Assembly (NCBI RefSeq): GCF_000735695.2 | Contig: NZ_JASZ02000010.1 | Coordinates: 1-64,000 of the forward strand | Direction: 5' to 3' | Length of the DNA: 64,000 nucleotides | Source: Kaistella haifensis DSM 19056 | Lineage (GTDB): Bacteria; Bacteroidota; Bacteroidia; Flavobacteriales; Weeksellaceae | Part shown: positions 45,520 through 54,531 of the stretch, piece after piece | Layout of the letters: the number at the start of each line of letters is the position of its first letter | Numbering within the stretch: the stretch's first letter is position 1 | The notes under the pieces: generated by a model | Seen by the model: only the letters and a program-made list of their open reading frames with translations | What the model was told of the DNA's origin: nothing | The model's database searches: none | Position numbers and translations under genes: made by a program

Positions 45520-47082
45520 CTAAGGAAACTCAACTCCTGAGTAGCTATTCACATTTACTAAAGGGAGAGTAGAATGGTATTTTGCGTTAATTGACTTGAT
45601 AAATTCATTAGCAATTAAAGCATAACCTCTTCCTGTAAGGTGTACCCCATCAAGAGAGAAAGTACCGCCTGTAACGAATGTTGCGGTATATTTCACCCCA
45701 TCAAATTGGATTCCGGCCGTAGAATTTAGCTCTGCCATTTTAGTATTTGCATCTACCAACGCAAGGGAATATGAAGAAGCTAAACCGCTGATTGCAGTGT
45801 TGTAAGCAGTAACTGCTGTTGCAATATTATTAACCTCTTTCGATGTTAAAGAAAACTGATCAGCAAGTGGGAAAGATGCACCAATAATGAATTGTGACGT
45901 TGGAGTTGGAGCTTGACGGGTAATTGCATCTAAACCTAATTCATTGGAAGCTGTTAAAAGGATTAGTTCACCCGCTTTAGCTTGTCTAGCTTGTCCGAAA
46001 GCATTTCCTAAAAACGCAGCCTGTGTAGCTGGATAACCGTTTGCTGTTAGAACCGCTGTAAGTCCTGCTGAAACATTTGGTAAAGAGTTATCAACAATAA
46101 TTACAGGGTTGTTTCCTGCAACTACTGGCACGAATCTTCCTGATTGTCCAAGATAGTTTAATGCGCCAATTAATGGATTAATTAATGATGAATTGATTGC
46201 GGCAGCTTTAGTCGCATCTAGCGGAATAGTGTTATAAGGAACTTTGTTGAAGAAAGGAATTGCTGTTACATTAGGAATATTTGCAATAACGCCTTTTGTA
46301 GAACCAACACTTTTCAATCCGTCCAAAACACTTTTAATTACCCCACCAACAACGTTTGGATCAGAGATATCATTCCCTTTATATGTTGTGGGATCCAAAT
46401 TTCCTGTTTGAACAACCGCTGGAGTATAAGTGGTAACTCCGTTTACGGTGGTGGAGTTCATACCACCGTTTGTTGCATAGGAAAGAACATCATTATTTCC
46501 GATCCAAAGAGAGAAAAAGCTTGGCTTCATTTCCATCGCATCACTCAATACGGACGATGTTGCTGGGTTTTTTGCAAATCTTACGAAATAAGGATTCGCT
46601 TTTCCTAAAGGGAGATTTGCAGGATTTCCATAACCTGGAGCAACCAAATGGTAAGATTTAGCTCCCGGTACCCCCATATTATTGTAAGGTCCCGAAGCGT
46701 AAATATTAGCTAAAGTTGTAGCTCCTGTTCCAGCAGCAAAACCCAATCCCATTGTTGGAGTAAGTACTCTTTTATTGGTGAAGCCAACCGCAGGAATTCC
46801 ACCCAAGTTGTCCGCCATTAAAGGCTGCTTGAATTCCCCACCTCCCGCAAGTTTCATTTGAGCTGCGACCATGGAAGGGAAAGATTCGTTTTGCCCGTCA
46901 ATATATAAAGCCCCGTCTCTGTAACCAGAAGTAAGTGAATTACCCAGAGCCACAAATTTGGTAAAATCTGCATCGCCTTTGGATACAACGACATCGTTAA
47001 CATCCTGGTCGAAATTGGTGTCACAGCTTACATTAAATAGTAAAGCGGAAACAGCTATTGTTGAAATTAATATTCTTTTCAT
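45520..47082 (-). CDS. SGNH/GDSL-like hydrolase lipoprotein
   Basis: A 520-residue lipoprotein (lipobox LFNVSC, Cys20) with an SGNH-type esterase fold. Block I reads FVALGNSLTSGY with Ser49 as nucleophile (the usual GDS is GNS here); block III is LWIGNND; block V is LDGVHLTGRGYALIANEF near the end, carrying Asp and His. The central part is long, with Gly/Asn/Ala-rich stretches. It lies 14 bases after a FadL-type porin gene, so it may cleave lipid esters whose fatty acids the porin takes up; this is an inference from context. Confidence 0.85.
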   Translation of the reverse strand: MKRILISTIAVSALLFNVSCDTNFDQDVNDVVVSKGDADFTKFVALGNSLTSGYRDGALYIDGQNESFPSMVAAQMKLAGGGEFKQPLMADNLGGIPAVGFTNKRVLTPTMGLGFAAGTGATTLANIYASGPYNNMGVPGAKSYHLVAPGYGNPANLPLGKANPYFVRFAKNPATSSVLSDAMEMKPSFFSLWIGNNDVLSYATNGGMNSTTVNGVTTYTPAVVQTGNLDPTTYKGNDISDPNVVGGVIKSVLDGLKSVGSTKGVIANIPNVTAIPFFNKVPYNTIPLDATKAAAINSSLINPLIGALNYLGQSGRFVPVVAGNNPVIIVDNSLPNVSAGLTAVLTANGYPATQAAFLGNAFGQARQAKAGELILLTASNELGLDAITRQAPTPTSQFIIGASFPLADQFSLTSKEVNNIATAVTAYNTAISGLASSYSLALVDANTKMAELNSTAGIQFDGVKYTATFVTGGTFSLDGVHLTGRGYALIANEFIKSINAKYHSTLPLVNVNSYSGVEFP

Positions 47083-47096
47083 AATTAAAATAATTC

Positions 47097-48335
47097 TTAA
47101 AATGCGTTATAAGATAGACCTAAACCGAAATAGTAAGCCTTAGCTTTTGCCTGTCCGTAGAAATCTGAATAAGCGTTGTTCACTTTTCTACTTTTCGGTA
47201 GTGCAAGACCACCTGCTACATCTACTCCAAAACTTTTAGCAAACTTAAATCCTAAACCTGCAGTAATCACATTAGAGTCAAAAGATGGAGTTTCAGCTTG
47301 GAAATTTTCGTCAGAATAAGGAGATTGATCGTAATAGTATCCGGCGCGGGCCGCAATCATATCATTAATTTGATATTGAGTTCCTATTCTCCAAGTCTGG
47401 GTAGATTTGAAATTTTTTGGACTTACCAAAACTGTAGGATCATCTGGTTGATTTCCAATTGGTGCGTTTGCAAAATCCAATTTCAATCGATTGTACTGAT
47501 CCCATCCGCTATAGTTAAAGTCTCCGGAAATTAACCATTTCGGAGTCACTTTATAAGTAACACCAATAGTATATTCATCCACCAAAGGCAAAGTTGCTGT
47601 AAAAGCATCTTTACCAGATGCATCCAAACCTAACGCAGGATACAATGCTGAAGAAACATCAAAACTTACAACTCCTTTTTTCGCTTCCATATCAATTGGA
47701 GAACGGTAAGCGATACTCACATCCAATTTATCATTTGGTTGAAAATAAAATCCTAATCCAAATCCGCTTCCTGATGCTTTTTCATCTTTCAGATTAAGTT
47801 TGCCGCCTAATTGCGTAACTGCTTTATCCCAATTTACAGTTCCTTTCGCATAAATATAGCTACCTCCCACAGATGCCCAAGGTGCTAACTTAACTGAAAC
47901 CATCGGTTGGAAATAAAAAGATTTCAATTCCAAACGTTGTACTATTTCTTTTCCTGCCCAATCAGAAGGCCACTCAATCGTACTTCCAAATGGTGTAGAA
48001 AAACTAAATCCTAATGAAACATTATCTAAAACCTTATATGCTACAGCGGCATATATCGGAGTTCCAATAGGACTATTTGTTTCATAAGAAGTAAGGGTAG
48101 ATAAATTTTGGTAAGTTACATGAGATTTTGCACCAAACCCTCCTGCTGCTACACTTAATTTAGCCGGAATAAAAGAAATTCCTGCAGGATTGAAGAAAGC
48201 AACACTCGCATCTTCTGCATGCGCACTGGTATGAGCCATTGCTAATTGCTTAACCCCTTGTAAAGAAACTCTAAAGCCTCCAGCTTGAGCAAGGATACCG
48301 GCTAACAATGCTGTTGTTAAAATTATTTTTTTCAT
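47097..48335 (-). CDS. OmpP1/FadL family outer membrane protein
   Basis: A 412-residue outer membrane beta-barrel of the FadL/TodX family, which imports hydrophobic molecules such as fatty acids. Signal peptide about 1-19. The N-terminal hatch contains GVKQLAMAHTSAHAEDASVAFFNPAGISFIP-like sequence with the NPA motif of the family, and the protein ends in an aromatic residue (SYNAF), the barrel signature. First gene of a two-gene unit with the SGNH lipoprotein. Confidence 0.93.
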   Translation of the reverse strand: MKKIILTTALLAGILAQAGGFRVSLQGVKQLAMAHTSAHAEDASVAFFNPAGISFIPAKLSVAAGGFGAKSHVTYQNLSTLTSYETNSPIGTPIYAAVAYKVLDNVSLGFSFSTPFGSTIEWPSDWAGKEIVQRLELKSFYFQPMVSVKLAPWASVGGSYIYAKGTVNWDKAVTQLGGKLNLKDEKASGSGFGLGFYFQPNDKLDVSIAYRSPIDMEAKKGVVSFDVSSALYPALGLDASGKDAFTATLPLVDEYTIGVTYKVTPKWLISGDFNYSGWDQYNRLKLDFANAPIGNQPDDPTVLVSPKNFKSTQTWRIGTQYQINDMIAARAGYYYDQSPYSDENFQAETPSFDSNVITAGLGFKFAKSFGVDVAGGLALPKSRKVNNAYSDFYGQAKAKAYYFGLGLSYNAF

Positions 48336-48354
48336 AAAATCATTATTAATGTTC

Positions 48355-48362
48355 CAAATATA
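48355..48362 (-). promoter_or_regulatory. Promoter -7 box for the FadL-type gene
   Basis: Minus-strand TATATTTG fits TAnnTTTG, 19 bases before the ATG at 48335. TTTG motifs occur further upstream on this strand at 48378-48381 and 48388-48391, neither at ideal spacing. Confidence 0.55.
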
Positions 48363-48691
48363 AAATTATTTTTTAAACAAATGTTAACAAACCATAAATA
48401 TTTTTAAACGAATGGTAAATTCACCATTCCGTTTAACTAAATTAAGGCGAAATAAATTTAAAAAACACTTTATTTAAAGGCAATAACAAACATTAAAAAA
48501 TATTTGAATTTTTCTTATTTAAATTAAATAATAGAATGAAAACCATAACAATTTTAAATTTTTAAATTATATGATTTGCATAATATTAGCGATATTTATG
48601 AATTATCTTTAATAATATTACAATAATCATAAAAACTAAAAATCTTTAGGTGAAAATAAAACGCTTTGTTATCTGCAAAATAAATTTATAC

Positions 48692-48699
48692 TAAATTTG
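48692..48699 (+). promoter_or_regulatory. Promoter for ricT-gldH-PBP1A
   Basis: TAAATTTG fits the -7 box, and TTTG at 48665-48668 lies 23 bases upstream, at the edge of the known -33/-7 spacing. The ATG follows after 22 bases. This is the best two-part promoter match in the window. Confidence 0.6.
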
Positions 48700-48721
48700 C
48701 AGTAGATAATTATATATAAAT

Positions 48722-50035
48722 ATGAGTTGTGGATGCAAAACATCCGGCGATTCGTCCCATTCATGCGGAACAAAATCTGCGAATGGCTGTGAAAATGTAA
48801 ATACTTGTGGAAACAGCTATAAATTAAGTGTTTTCGATTGGCTCTCGAATGTCAGCAATCCTTCAAAATCTGCAACCGATTTTGTTGAAGTGAGGTTCAA
48901 GAATGATCGTAAAATTTTTTATAAAAATACCAACAATTTACCGCTTCATATAGGAAGCATCGTCACAGTAGAATCTAGCCCGGGTCACGATATAGGTGTA
49001 GTAAGCCTTACAGGGGAATTGGTGAAAATTCAGATGAAAAAGAAAGATTTCTCTGAAGAAAACCCTCTGAAAATATACCGATTAGCCAACCAAAAAGATA
49101 TTGAAGTTTGGCAGGAAGTACGCGCTAAAGAAGAATCTGTAAAAATTCAGGCAAGAAAAATTTCCCACGCCCTGAATCTTGACATGAAGATTACCGACGT
49201 TGAATTTCAAGGAGACGGCGCGAAAGTTACCTTCTATTACACCGCTGATAACCGCGTGGATTTCCGGCAATTAATTAAAGAATTTGCCTCTGCTTTCCGT
49301 ACCAAAATCGATATGAAACAAATCGGTTTTCGACAAGAAGCTGCAAAAGTTGGCGGAATTGGTTCTTGTGGAAGAGAACTATGCTGTTCAACTTGGTTAA
49401 CCGATTTCCGATCGGTGAATACCAATGCGGCGAGATATCAGCAGTTGTCCATCAATCCTCAAAAACTTGCCGGACAATGTGGAAAACTGAAATGCTGCCT
49501 CAATTACGAACTCGACAGTTATTTGGATGCGCTAAGCGATTTTCCTTCTTCATCAACTACGATTGATACGGTGAACGGAAAAGCTTTCTGCATAAAAATC
49601 GACGTTTTCAAAAAGAGAATGTGGTTTGCGTATGCCGATCGTTCGATGGCTTGGTATGATTTGGATGTTCAAGAGGTGAAAAAACTCATCGCTCAAAACA
49701 AAAAAGGGGAAAAAACACCACCTTTGGAAGAGATGAAAACCAGCGACGTTCCTGTGAAATCAGTCGATTTGATTCAGGAAAACAACGTGGATCGTTTCGA
49801 AAGAAAAAACCGAAATTCCGGCAAAAATCAAAACCGAAAAAAGCCAAACAACGGTCCGAAACCCAGCAATCCTAATCCTCCGAAGCCTAAACCTGAAAAT
49901 AAAACCGCTGCGAAACCCAACGAGAAACGCAATAATAACACTGCGTCAAACCAGCCTCAAAACGCGAAATCTCCAAACCAGCAGCCGAAAAAATTTAAAA
50001 AGAAATTTCAGCCAAAACGTGATGACAAAGCATAA
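48722..50035 (+). CDS. ricT: PSP1 domain protein RicT, cysteine-rich
   Basis: A 437-residue PSP1-domain protein. In Bacillus, RicT (YaaT) forms a [4Fe-4S]-bearing complex with RicA and RicF that aids mRNA maturation. The PSP1 domain spans about 55-290 and holds GSCGRELCCSTW (about 218-229) and GQCGKLKCCLNYE (about 250-262). Five extra cysteines lie in the first 30 residues (3, 5, 15, 23, 29). The last 90 residues are a Lys/Asn/Pro-rich, probably disordered tail. It is joined to gldH by a 14-base overlap. Confidence 0.9.
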   Translation: MSCGCKTSGDSSHSCGTKSANGCENVNTCGNSYKLSVFDWLSNVSNPSKSATDFVEVRFKNDRKIFYKNTNNLPLHIGSIVTVESSPGHDIGVVSLTGELVKIQMKKKDFSEENPLKIYRLANQKDIEVWQEVRAKEESVKIQARKISHALNLDMKITDVEFQGDGAKVTFYYTADNRVDFRQLIKEFASAFRTKIDMKQIGFRQEAAKVGGIGSCGRELCCSTWLTDFRSVNTNAARYQQLSINPQKLAGQCGKLKCCLNYELDSYLDALSDFPSSSTTIDTVNGKAFCIKIDVFKKRMWFAYADRSMAWYDLDVQEVKKLIAQNKKGEKTPPLEEMKTSDVPVKSVDLIQENNVDRFERKNRNSGKNQNRKKPNNGPKPSNPNPPKPKPENKTAAKPNEKRNNNTASNQPQNAKSPNQQPKKFKKKFQPKRDDKA

Positions 50036-50492
50036 AATCCTGGGTGTTTTTTCCGGTTTTGTTCTGCTCATGGCGTGTAACAGTTCTTCGGAAAACGTCG
50101 ATATAAAATCCATTAACGGAAATTGGAACAAAAAAACCGAACAGAAATTCGGCTTTACAGTACACGATGCCCAACATCCAAAAAATATTATATTTGTTGT
50201 AAGAAACAATAATGAGTATCCCTACAGCAATATCCGTTTCATTGTGAATTTTGGGGAAGCAAAATCCAACAAAAAAATCACAGATACTTTAAATTATGTA
50301 TTGGCAAAACCCAATGGCGAATGGATCGGAAAAGGATTTGGAGATACCAAAGAAACCTTGTTTCAGTATAAAATCAATTATAAATTTCCTAAAAATGGGG
50401 ATTATCAGATTGGAGTGATCCATGGGATGAGAACCGATAATTTGAAAGGAATTGAAGATATAGGCGTAAAAATAGAATCTGTAAAACCGTAA
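50022..50492 (+). CDS. gldH: Gliding motility lipoprotein GldH
   Basis: A 156-residue lipoprotein with a lipobox ending LLMAC (Cys19). The mature part has the GldH pattern: NPxxxY-free beta-rich domain with NWNKKTEQKFGFTV, RNNNEYPYSNIRFIVNF and a C-terminal IGVIHGMRTDNLKGIEDIGVKI segment. GldH is required for gliding in Flavobacterium and accompanies the type IX secretion/gliding machinery. The frame opens with GTG 50019, but the next codon ATG 50022 is the more likely start. It overlaps ricT and precedes PBP1A by eight bases. Confidence 0.92.
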   Translation: MTKHKILGVFSGFVLLMACNSSSENVDIKSINGNWNKKTEQKFGFTVHDAQHPKNIIFVVRNNNEYPYSNIRFIVNFGEAKSNKKITDTLNYVLAKPNGEWIGKGFGDTKETLFQYKINYKFPKNGDYQIGVIHGMRTDNLKGIEDIGVKIESVKP

Positions 50493-50500
50493 AATCATTT

Positions 50501-52882
50501 ATGGAAAACAAACCAAATATGGGAAGCAAAACAAAGCAAACCTTTCCGCTTCCTCCTAAAAAAGAAAAAAATCTTGGCTGGAAAAAATGGGTGAAATTAG
50601 TATGGATGTCACTCATTGCTGTGGTAATAGGAATTGCTGCTTTGTTTTTTGCAGTATCACAAGGTTTCCTTGGCAGCATGCCCGATGTGAAAGAGCTGGA
50701 AAATCCTGATATTTATGTAGCTTCGGAAATCTATTCTTCCGATGGAAAACTTCTCGGAAAATTCGAAAAAGAGAAAACACAGCCGGTAACATACAAAGAT
50801 CTGCCACCTTATCTGATTTACGCGCTTCAAGCAAAAGAAGACGAGCGCTTCAAAGAACACTCAGGAATTGATTTACAGTCAGTTGCAAGAGCAGTTGTGT
50901 ATGGCGGTAGCCGCGGTGGAGGTTCTACCATTACCCAGCAATTGGCAAAACTTTTATTTACCGATAATGTTTCCCAGAATAAAATTCAAAGAGCGTTTCA
51001 AAAACTCAAAGAATGGGTTGTAGCGGTGAGTTTGGAGAAAAGATATACCAAGGAAGAGATTATTACACTGTATTTCAACAAGTTCGATTTCCTTTACAAT
51101 GCAAACGGAATCGAAATGGCTTCCAGAATTTATTTTAATAAGCCAACCTCTCAATTGACCCTTCCTGAAGCTGCGATGTTTGTTGCCATGCTCGAAAATC
51201 CAGTGAAAAATAACCCGATGCGAAATGAAACCCGCGCGCGAGCGAGAAGAGATGTTGTTTTAGATCAAATGTTGAAAACCGGCTATCTCGATCAACAAAC
51301 CTACCAAAAAGCTGTAGAAACACCAATTGTTTTAGATTATCATCCGGTAAAATCGATTGATGAAGGATATTCAGCTTACTACAAATTCTATTTAAGAAAA
51401 GAAATTGATGGCTATTTAAAAGATTACGAAAAGAAAACCGGTAAAACATTAAACCTTTTCAAAGACGGTCTTAAAATCTATGTAACCCTAGATTCCAAAA
51501 TGCAAACCTATGCGGAAGAGGCCATAAAAGAACATTTAACCGATTTGCAAAAACGTTTCGATGCGGAACAGCGAGGAAGAAAGCAAAGACCTTTCTATCT
51601 CATTAATGACAAAGAAATCAATTCTATCATGATGAGTGCGGTGAAAAGAACCGGAAGATATAAACAGCTGAAAAATGCAGGCGTATCTGAAGATTCTATC
51701 ATGCTCGATTTCAAAAAACCAGTGAAAACTTCTAGATTTACTTGGAACGGCGAAGAAGAAGTAGAAATGTCACCTTGGGACTCCATCCGTTATCATAAAC
51801 AAATCGCACAAGCCGGATTAATGTCGATGGTTCCGGGAACCGGAGAAATCAAAGCGTGGGTTGGAGGAATCAACTGGCAACATTTTCAGTATGACCACAT
51901 TAAACAAGGGAAAAGACAGGTAGGATCTACCTTTAAACCTTTCGTTTATGCCACCGCTATTATGAAACTGGGAATGACTCCTTGTTCTACAGTATCCAAT
52001 GCGACTTACAGAAAAGGAACTTGGACCGTAGAAGGATCCGGTGGAAGCCTTACTTTAAGAGATGCACTAGCTCACTCGAAAAACCCGGTGGCGGTGCGCT
52101 TGATCGAAATGACTACTCCGAAAAGCGTTATTCAAACCGCGCGAGATCTCGGAGTAACCGAAGAAATTCCGAATGAATATGCAGTAGCCCTTGGTTCTTC
52201 AGACATTACCATTTACGAGATGTTGGGTGCTTACAGTACTTTTGCCAACTACGGAAATTACATAAAACCTGAAATGATTTGGCGTATTGAAGATGCCAAC
52301 GGAAGAGTAATTAAGGAAGTAAAACCAGTACTGAAAGAAGTAATGAACGAACTTTATGCCTACACCATGATTGATTTAATGAAAGGCGTTGCAGAATACG
52401 GGACAGCATCTGGGGAACTTGGCAGAAGAGGAGTTGCCAAAGGAATTGAAATAGCTGCCAAAACAGGTACCACACAGAACAATTCCGATGGTTGGTTTAT
52501 AGGAATTACGCCAAATCTCGCTACCGGAGTCTGGGTCGGTTGGGAAGACCGCGCCACCCACTTCTGGGGAACCGGTGAAGGACAAGGTGCAAAAATGGCA
52601 CTTCCAATCTGGGCTATTTACATGAAAAAAGTTTGGGCGGATAAGTCGCTTGGCATCCTTCCGGAAGATAAATTTGTAAAACCTTCAAACTGGACCGGCA
52701 GTTGCTCCGACCTCCAAGGTTTAGGTGGTTATGGTGACGAAGGTGGCCTGCAAACCATTGATGAGTTAAAAGCTCCAAAAGTAGAAGAAAATCAAAATCA
52801 TGCTCCACGATCTTCCGGTAAAAAAGAAGAAAACGTCAACGAAAAAATAAATGCCGGCGAAGAAATTGATTTCAATAATTAA
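50501..52882 (+). CDS. Penicillin-binding protein 1A (bifunctional transglycosylase/transpeptidase)
   Basis: A 793-residue class A PBP. One membrane helix (about 31-55); GT51 domain (about 85-265) with catalytic Glu113 in KEDERF and GGGSTITQQLAKLLF; transpeptidase domain with STFK (Ser476), SKNP (about 524) and KTGT (Lys654). It polymerises and cross-links peptidoglycan in the cell wall. The insert near residues 345-420 between the domains is typical for Bacteroidota. Last gene of the ricT-gldH unit. Confidence 0.95.
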   Translation: MENKPNMGSKTKQTFPLPPKKEKNLGWKKWVKLVWMSLIAVVIGIAALFFAVSQGFLGSMPDVKELENPDIYVASEIYSSDGKLLGKFEKEKTQPVTYKDLPPYLIYALQAKEDERFKEHSGIDLQSVARAVVYGGSRGGGSTITQQLAKLLFTDNVSQNKIQRAFQKLKEWVVAVSLEKRYTKEEIITLYFNKFDFLYNANGIEMASRIYFNKPTSQLTLPEAAMFVAMLENPVKNNPMRNETRARARRDVVLDQMLKTGYLDQQTYQKAVETPIVLDYHPVKSIDEGYSAYYKFYLRKEIDGYLKDYEKKTGKTLNLFKDGLKIYVTLDSKMQTYAEEAIKEHLTDLQKRFDAEQRGRKQRPFYLINDKEINSIMMSAVKRTGRYKQLKNAGVSEDSIMLDFKKPVKTSRFTWNGEEEVEMSPWDSIRYHKQIAQAGLMSMVPGTGEIKAWVGGINWQHFQYDHIKQGKRQVGSTFKPFVYATAIMKLGMTPCSTVSNATYRKGTWTVEGSGGSLTLRDALAHSKNPVAVRLIEMTTPKSVIQTARDLGVTEEIPNEYAVALGSSDITIYEMLGAYSTFANYGNYIKPEMIWRIEDANGRVIKEVKPVLKEVMNELYAYTMIDLMKGVAEYGTASGELGRRGVAKGIEIAAKTGTTQNNSDGWFIGITPNLATGVWVGWEDRATHFWGTGEGQGAKMALPIWAIYMKKVWADKSLGILPEDKFVKPSNWTGSCSDLQGLGGYGDEGGLQTIDELKAPKVEENQNHAPRSSGKKEENVNEKINAGEEIDFNN

Positions 52883-52901
52883 GTCCGGAAATCTTCAATA
52901 A

Positions 52902-52941
52902 AAAATATCCTTTCAAAAATTCTTGAAAGGATATTTTTTTT
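52902..52941 (+). terminator. Terminator after PBP1A
   Basis: AAAATATCCTTTCAA (52902-52916) pairs perfectly with TTGAAAGGATATTTT (52923-52937), followed by four more T. It lies only 20 bases past the stop and 16 before selO. Confidence 0.88.
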
Positions 52942-52956
52942 AGCGAACTTTGAAAC

Positions 52957-54501
52957 ATGAATTTATCGCAAATCTCCCAACCTTTTCTCAAACAATTTCC
53001 CGGCGATTTCTCCGGAAACCCAATGCAACGACAAACCCCGGGCTTTCTTTTCGCAACCGTGGATTTAGCGGGTTTTAAAAATCCTGAACTTCTTATTTTT
53101 AATGAGAAACTTTCACAGGAAATTGGCCTCGGACGCATTGAAGATGAAAAAGACTTGCAATTTCTCAACGCTTCTTTGGTTCCTGATTCTTTGAAAACCT
53201 ACGCTACCGCATACGCCGGGCATCAATTCGGAAATTGGGCAGGGCAATTAGGAGACGGTAGAGCAATTATAGCCGGACAAATCATCAACGCTGCCGGAAA
53301 AAAACACGAAATACAGTGGAAAGGAGCCGGTGCAACACCATATTCCCGACATGCAGATGGCAGAGCGGTACTTCGCTCCTCCATCAGAGAATATCTTATG
53401 AGTGAGGCGATGCATCATTTAGGAATCCCTACCACAAGGGCATTGTCGCTTTCTTTAACTGGCGAAAATGTGTTAAGAGACCTGATGTATGACGGAAATC
53501 CTGATTATGAAAAAGGAGCTGTGATGGTGAGAATTGCTGAAAGTTTCCTCCGTTTTGGACATTTCGAACTGATTTCTGCACAAAATGATGTTGAAAATTT
53601 AAGAAAACTAGCAGATTTTAGCATTAAAAATTATTTCCCTGAAATCAATCCGGAAAGTCCAGAAAAGTACGCTGCGTTCTTTGAAAATATCGCTCTTCGA
53701 ACTGCTGAATTGATGGTGGAATGGTACCGCGTTGGTTTTGTTCATGGTGTGATGAATACCGATAATATGTCGGTTTTAGGACTCACCATCGATTACGGAC
53801 CTTTTTCTTTTTTGGATGAATATGACCTCAGTTTCACCCCAAATACCACCGATCTTCCAGGCCGAAGATACGCTTTCGGAAGTCAGGCAAAAATGGCTCA
53901 ATGGAATCTTTGGCAGCTTGCAAACGCCCTATTTCCATTGATTAATGATGAAAAAAAGCTCGAAAAAATGCTCAATGATTTCAGTGAAAATTTCTGGAAA
54001 AAACACGATGAAATGATGGCAAGAAAATTCGGTTTTCATGAAGTTCTCGACGGCGATGATCGATTTTTTTCAGATTTTCAACAAGTGTTGCAAGATACAA
54101 AAGCAGATTACACGCTCTTTTTCAATCGATTGGAAAAACTTCAAAAAGACACTGATATTCAAGAACATTTTAAAGATATTTTTTACAGTCGGCTTTCCGA
54201 AAATCATTTGTTTTCCTTTGAAAATTTTATTAAAAATTATCAAATTCGACTATCAAAAAATACTATTTCCCGAGCAGAATCTTTGGCAATCATGAAAAGG
54301 CATAATCCGAAGTTTGTCCTTAGAAATTATTTGCTTTTTGAATGTATTAAAGAAATAAACGAAGGCAAAAGAGCGTTGCTCAATCAACTTATTTCCGCAC
54401 TAGAAAACCCGTACGAAGAACGTTATCCGGAATTTTCCAGAAAGCGACCGCCAATATATGACGGACAAACCGGAAGTTCTACACTGTCCTGCAGTTCGTA
54501 A
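52957..54501 (+). CDS. selO: Protein adenylyltransferase SelO (YdiU)
   Basis: A 514-residue pseudokinase-fold enzyme that AMPylates protein Ser/Thr/Tyr residues. Motifs: YAGHQFGNWAGQLGDGRAI (about 88-106), KGAGATPYSRHADGRAVLRSS (about 127-147) and NTDNMSVLGLTIDYGPF (about 267-283, with the metal-binding Asn and Asp). The C-terminus is SCSS, and Cys512 sits where eukaryotic SelO has selenocysteine; in E. coli this Cys takes part in redox control. It lies just after the PBP1A terminator. Confidence 0.95.
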   Translation: MNLSQISQPFLKQFPGDFSGNPMQRQTPGFLFATVDLAGFKNPELLIFNEKLSQEIGLGRIEDEKDLQFLNASLVPDSLKTYATAYAGHQFGNWAGQLGDGRAIIAGQIINAAGKKHEIQWKGAGATPYSRHADGRAVLRSSIREYLMSEAMHHLGIPTTRALSLSLTGENVLRDLMYDGNPDYEKGAVMVRIAESFLRFGHFELISAQNDVENLRKLADFSIKNYFPEINPESPEKYAAFFENIALRTAELMVEWYRVGFVHGVMNTDNMSVLGLTIDYGPFSFLDEYDLSFTPNTTDLPGRRYAFGSQAKMAQWNLWQLANALFPLINDEKKLEKMLNDFSENFWKKHDEMMARKFGFHEVLDGDDRFFSDFQQVLQDTKADYTLFFNRLEKLQKDTDIQEHFKDIFYSRLSENHLFSFENFIKNYQIRLSKNTISRAESLAIMKRHNPKFVLRNYLLFECIKEINEGKRALLNQLISALENPYEERYPEFSRKRPPIYDGQTGSSTLSCSS

Positions 54502-54508
54502 TTTTTCA

Positions 54509-54516
54509 TACTTTTG
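54509..54516 (+). promoter_or_regulatory. Promoter -7 box before the polytopic membrane protein
   Basis: TACTTTTG fits TAnnTTTG and contains the first TTG of the next open frame (54514), so this TTG cannot be the start if the box is used. The next start is 16 bases downstream. Confidence 0.45.
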
Positions 54517-54531
54517 CCGAAAATTTTCACC

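Larger units (their letters stand above)
48336..48721. other. 386-base intergenic region with divergent promoters
   Basis: A very AT-rich stretch between the divergent FadL-type and ricT genes. It holds one -7 box for each (listed separately) and no open frame, RNA gene or hairpin I can support. The central 48420-48640 part is almost all A and T with short A/T tracts. Confidence 0.7.

Noticed and set aside
48420-48640. AT-rich intergenic block considered as a replication origin or RNA gene
   Set aside because: No DnaA-box cluster, repeats or stable hairpin; the composition is explained by a divergent promoter region.
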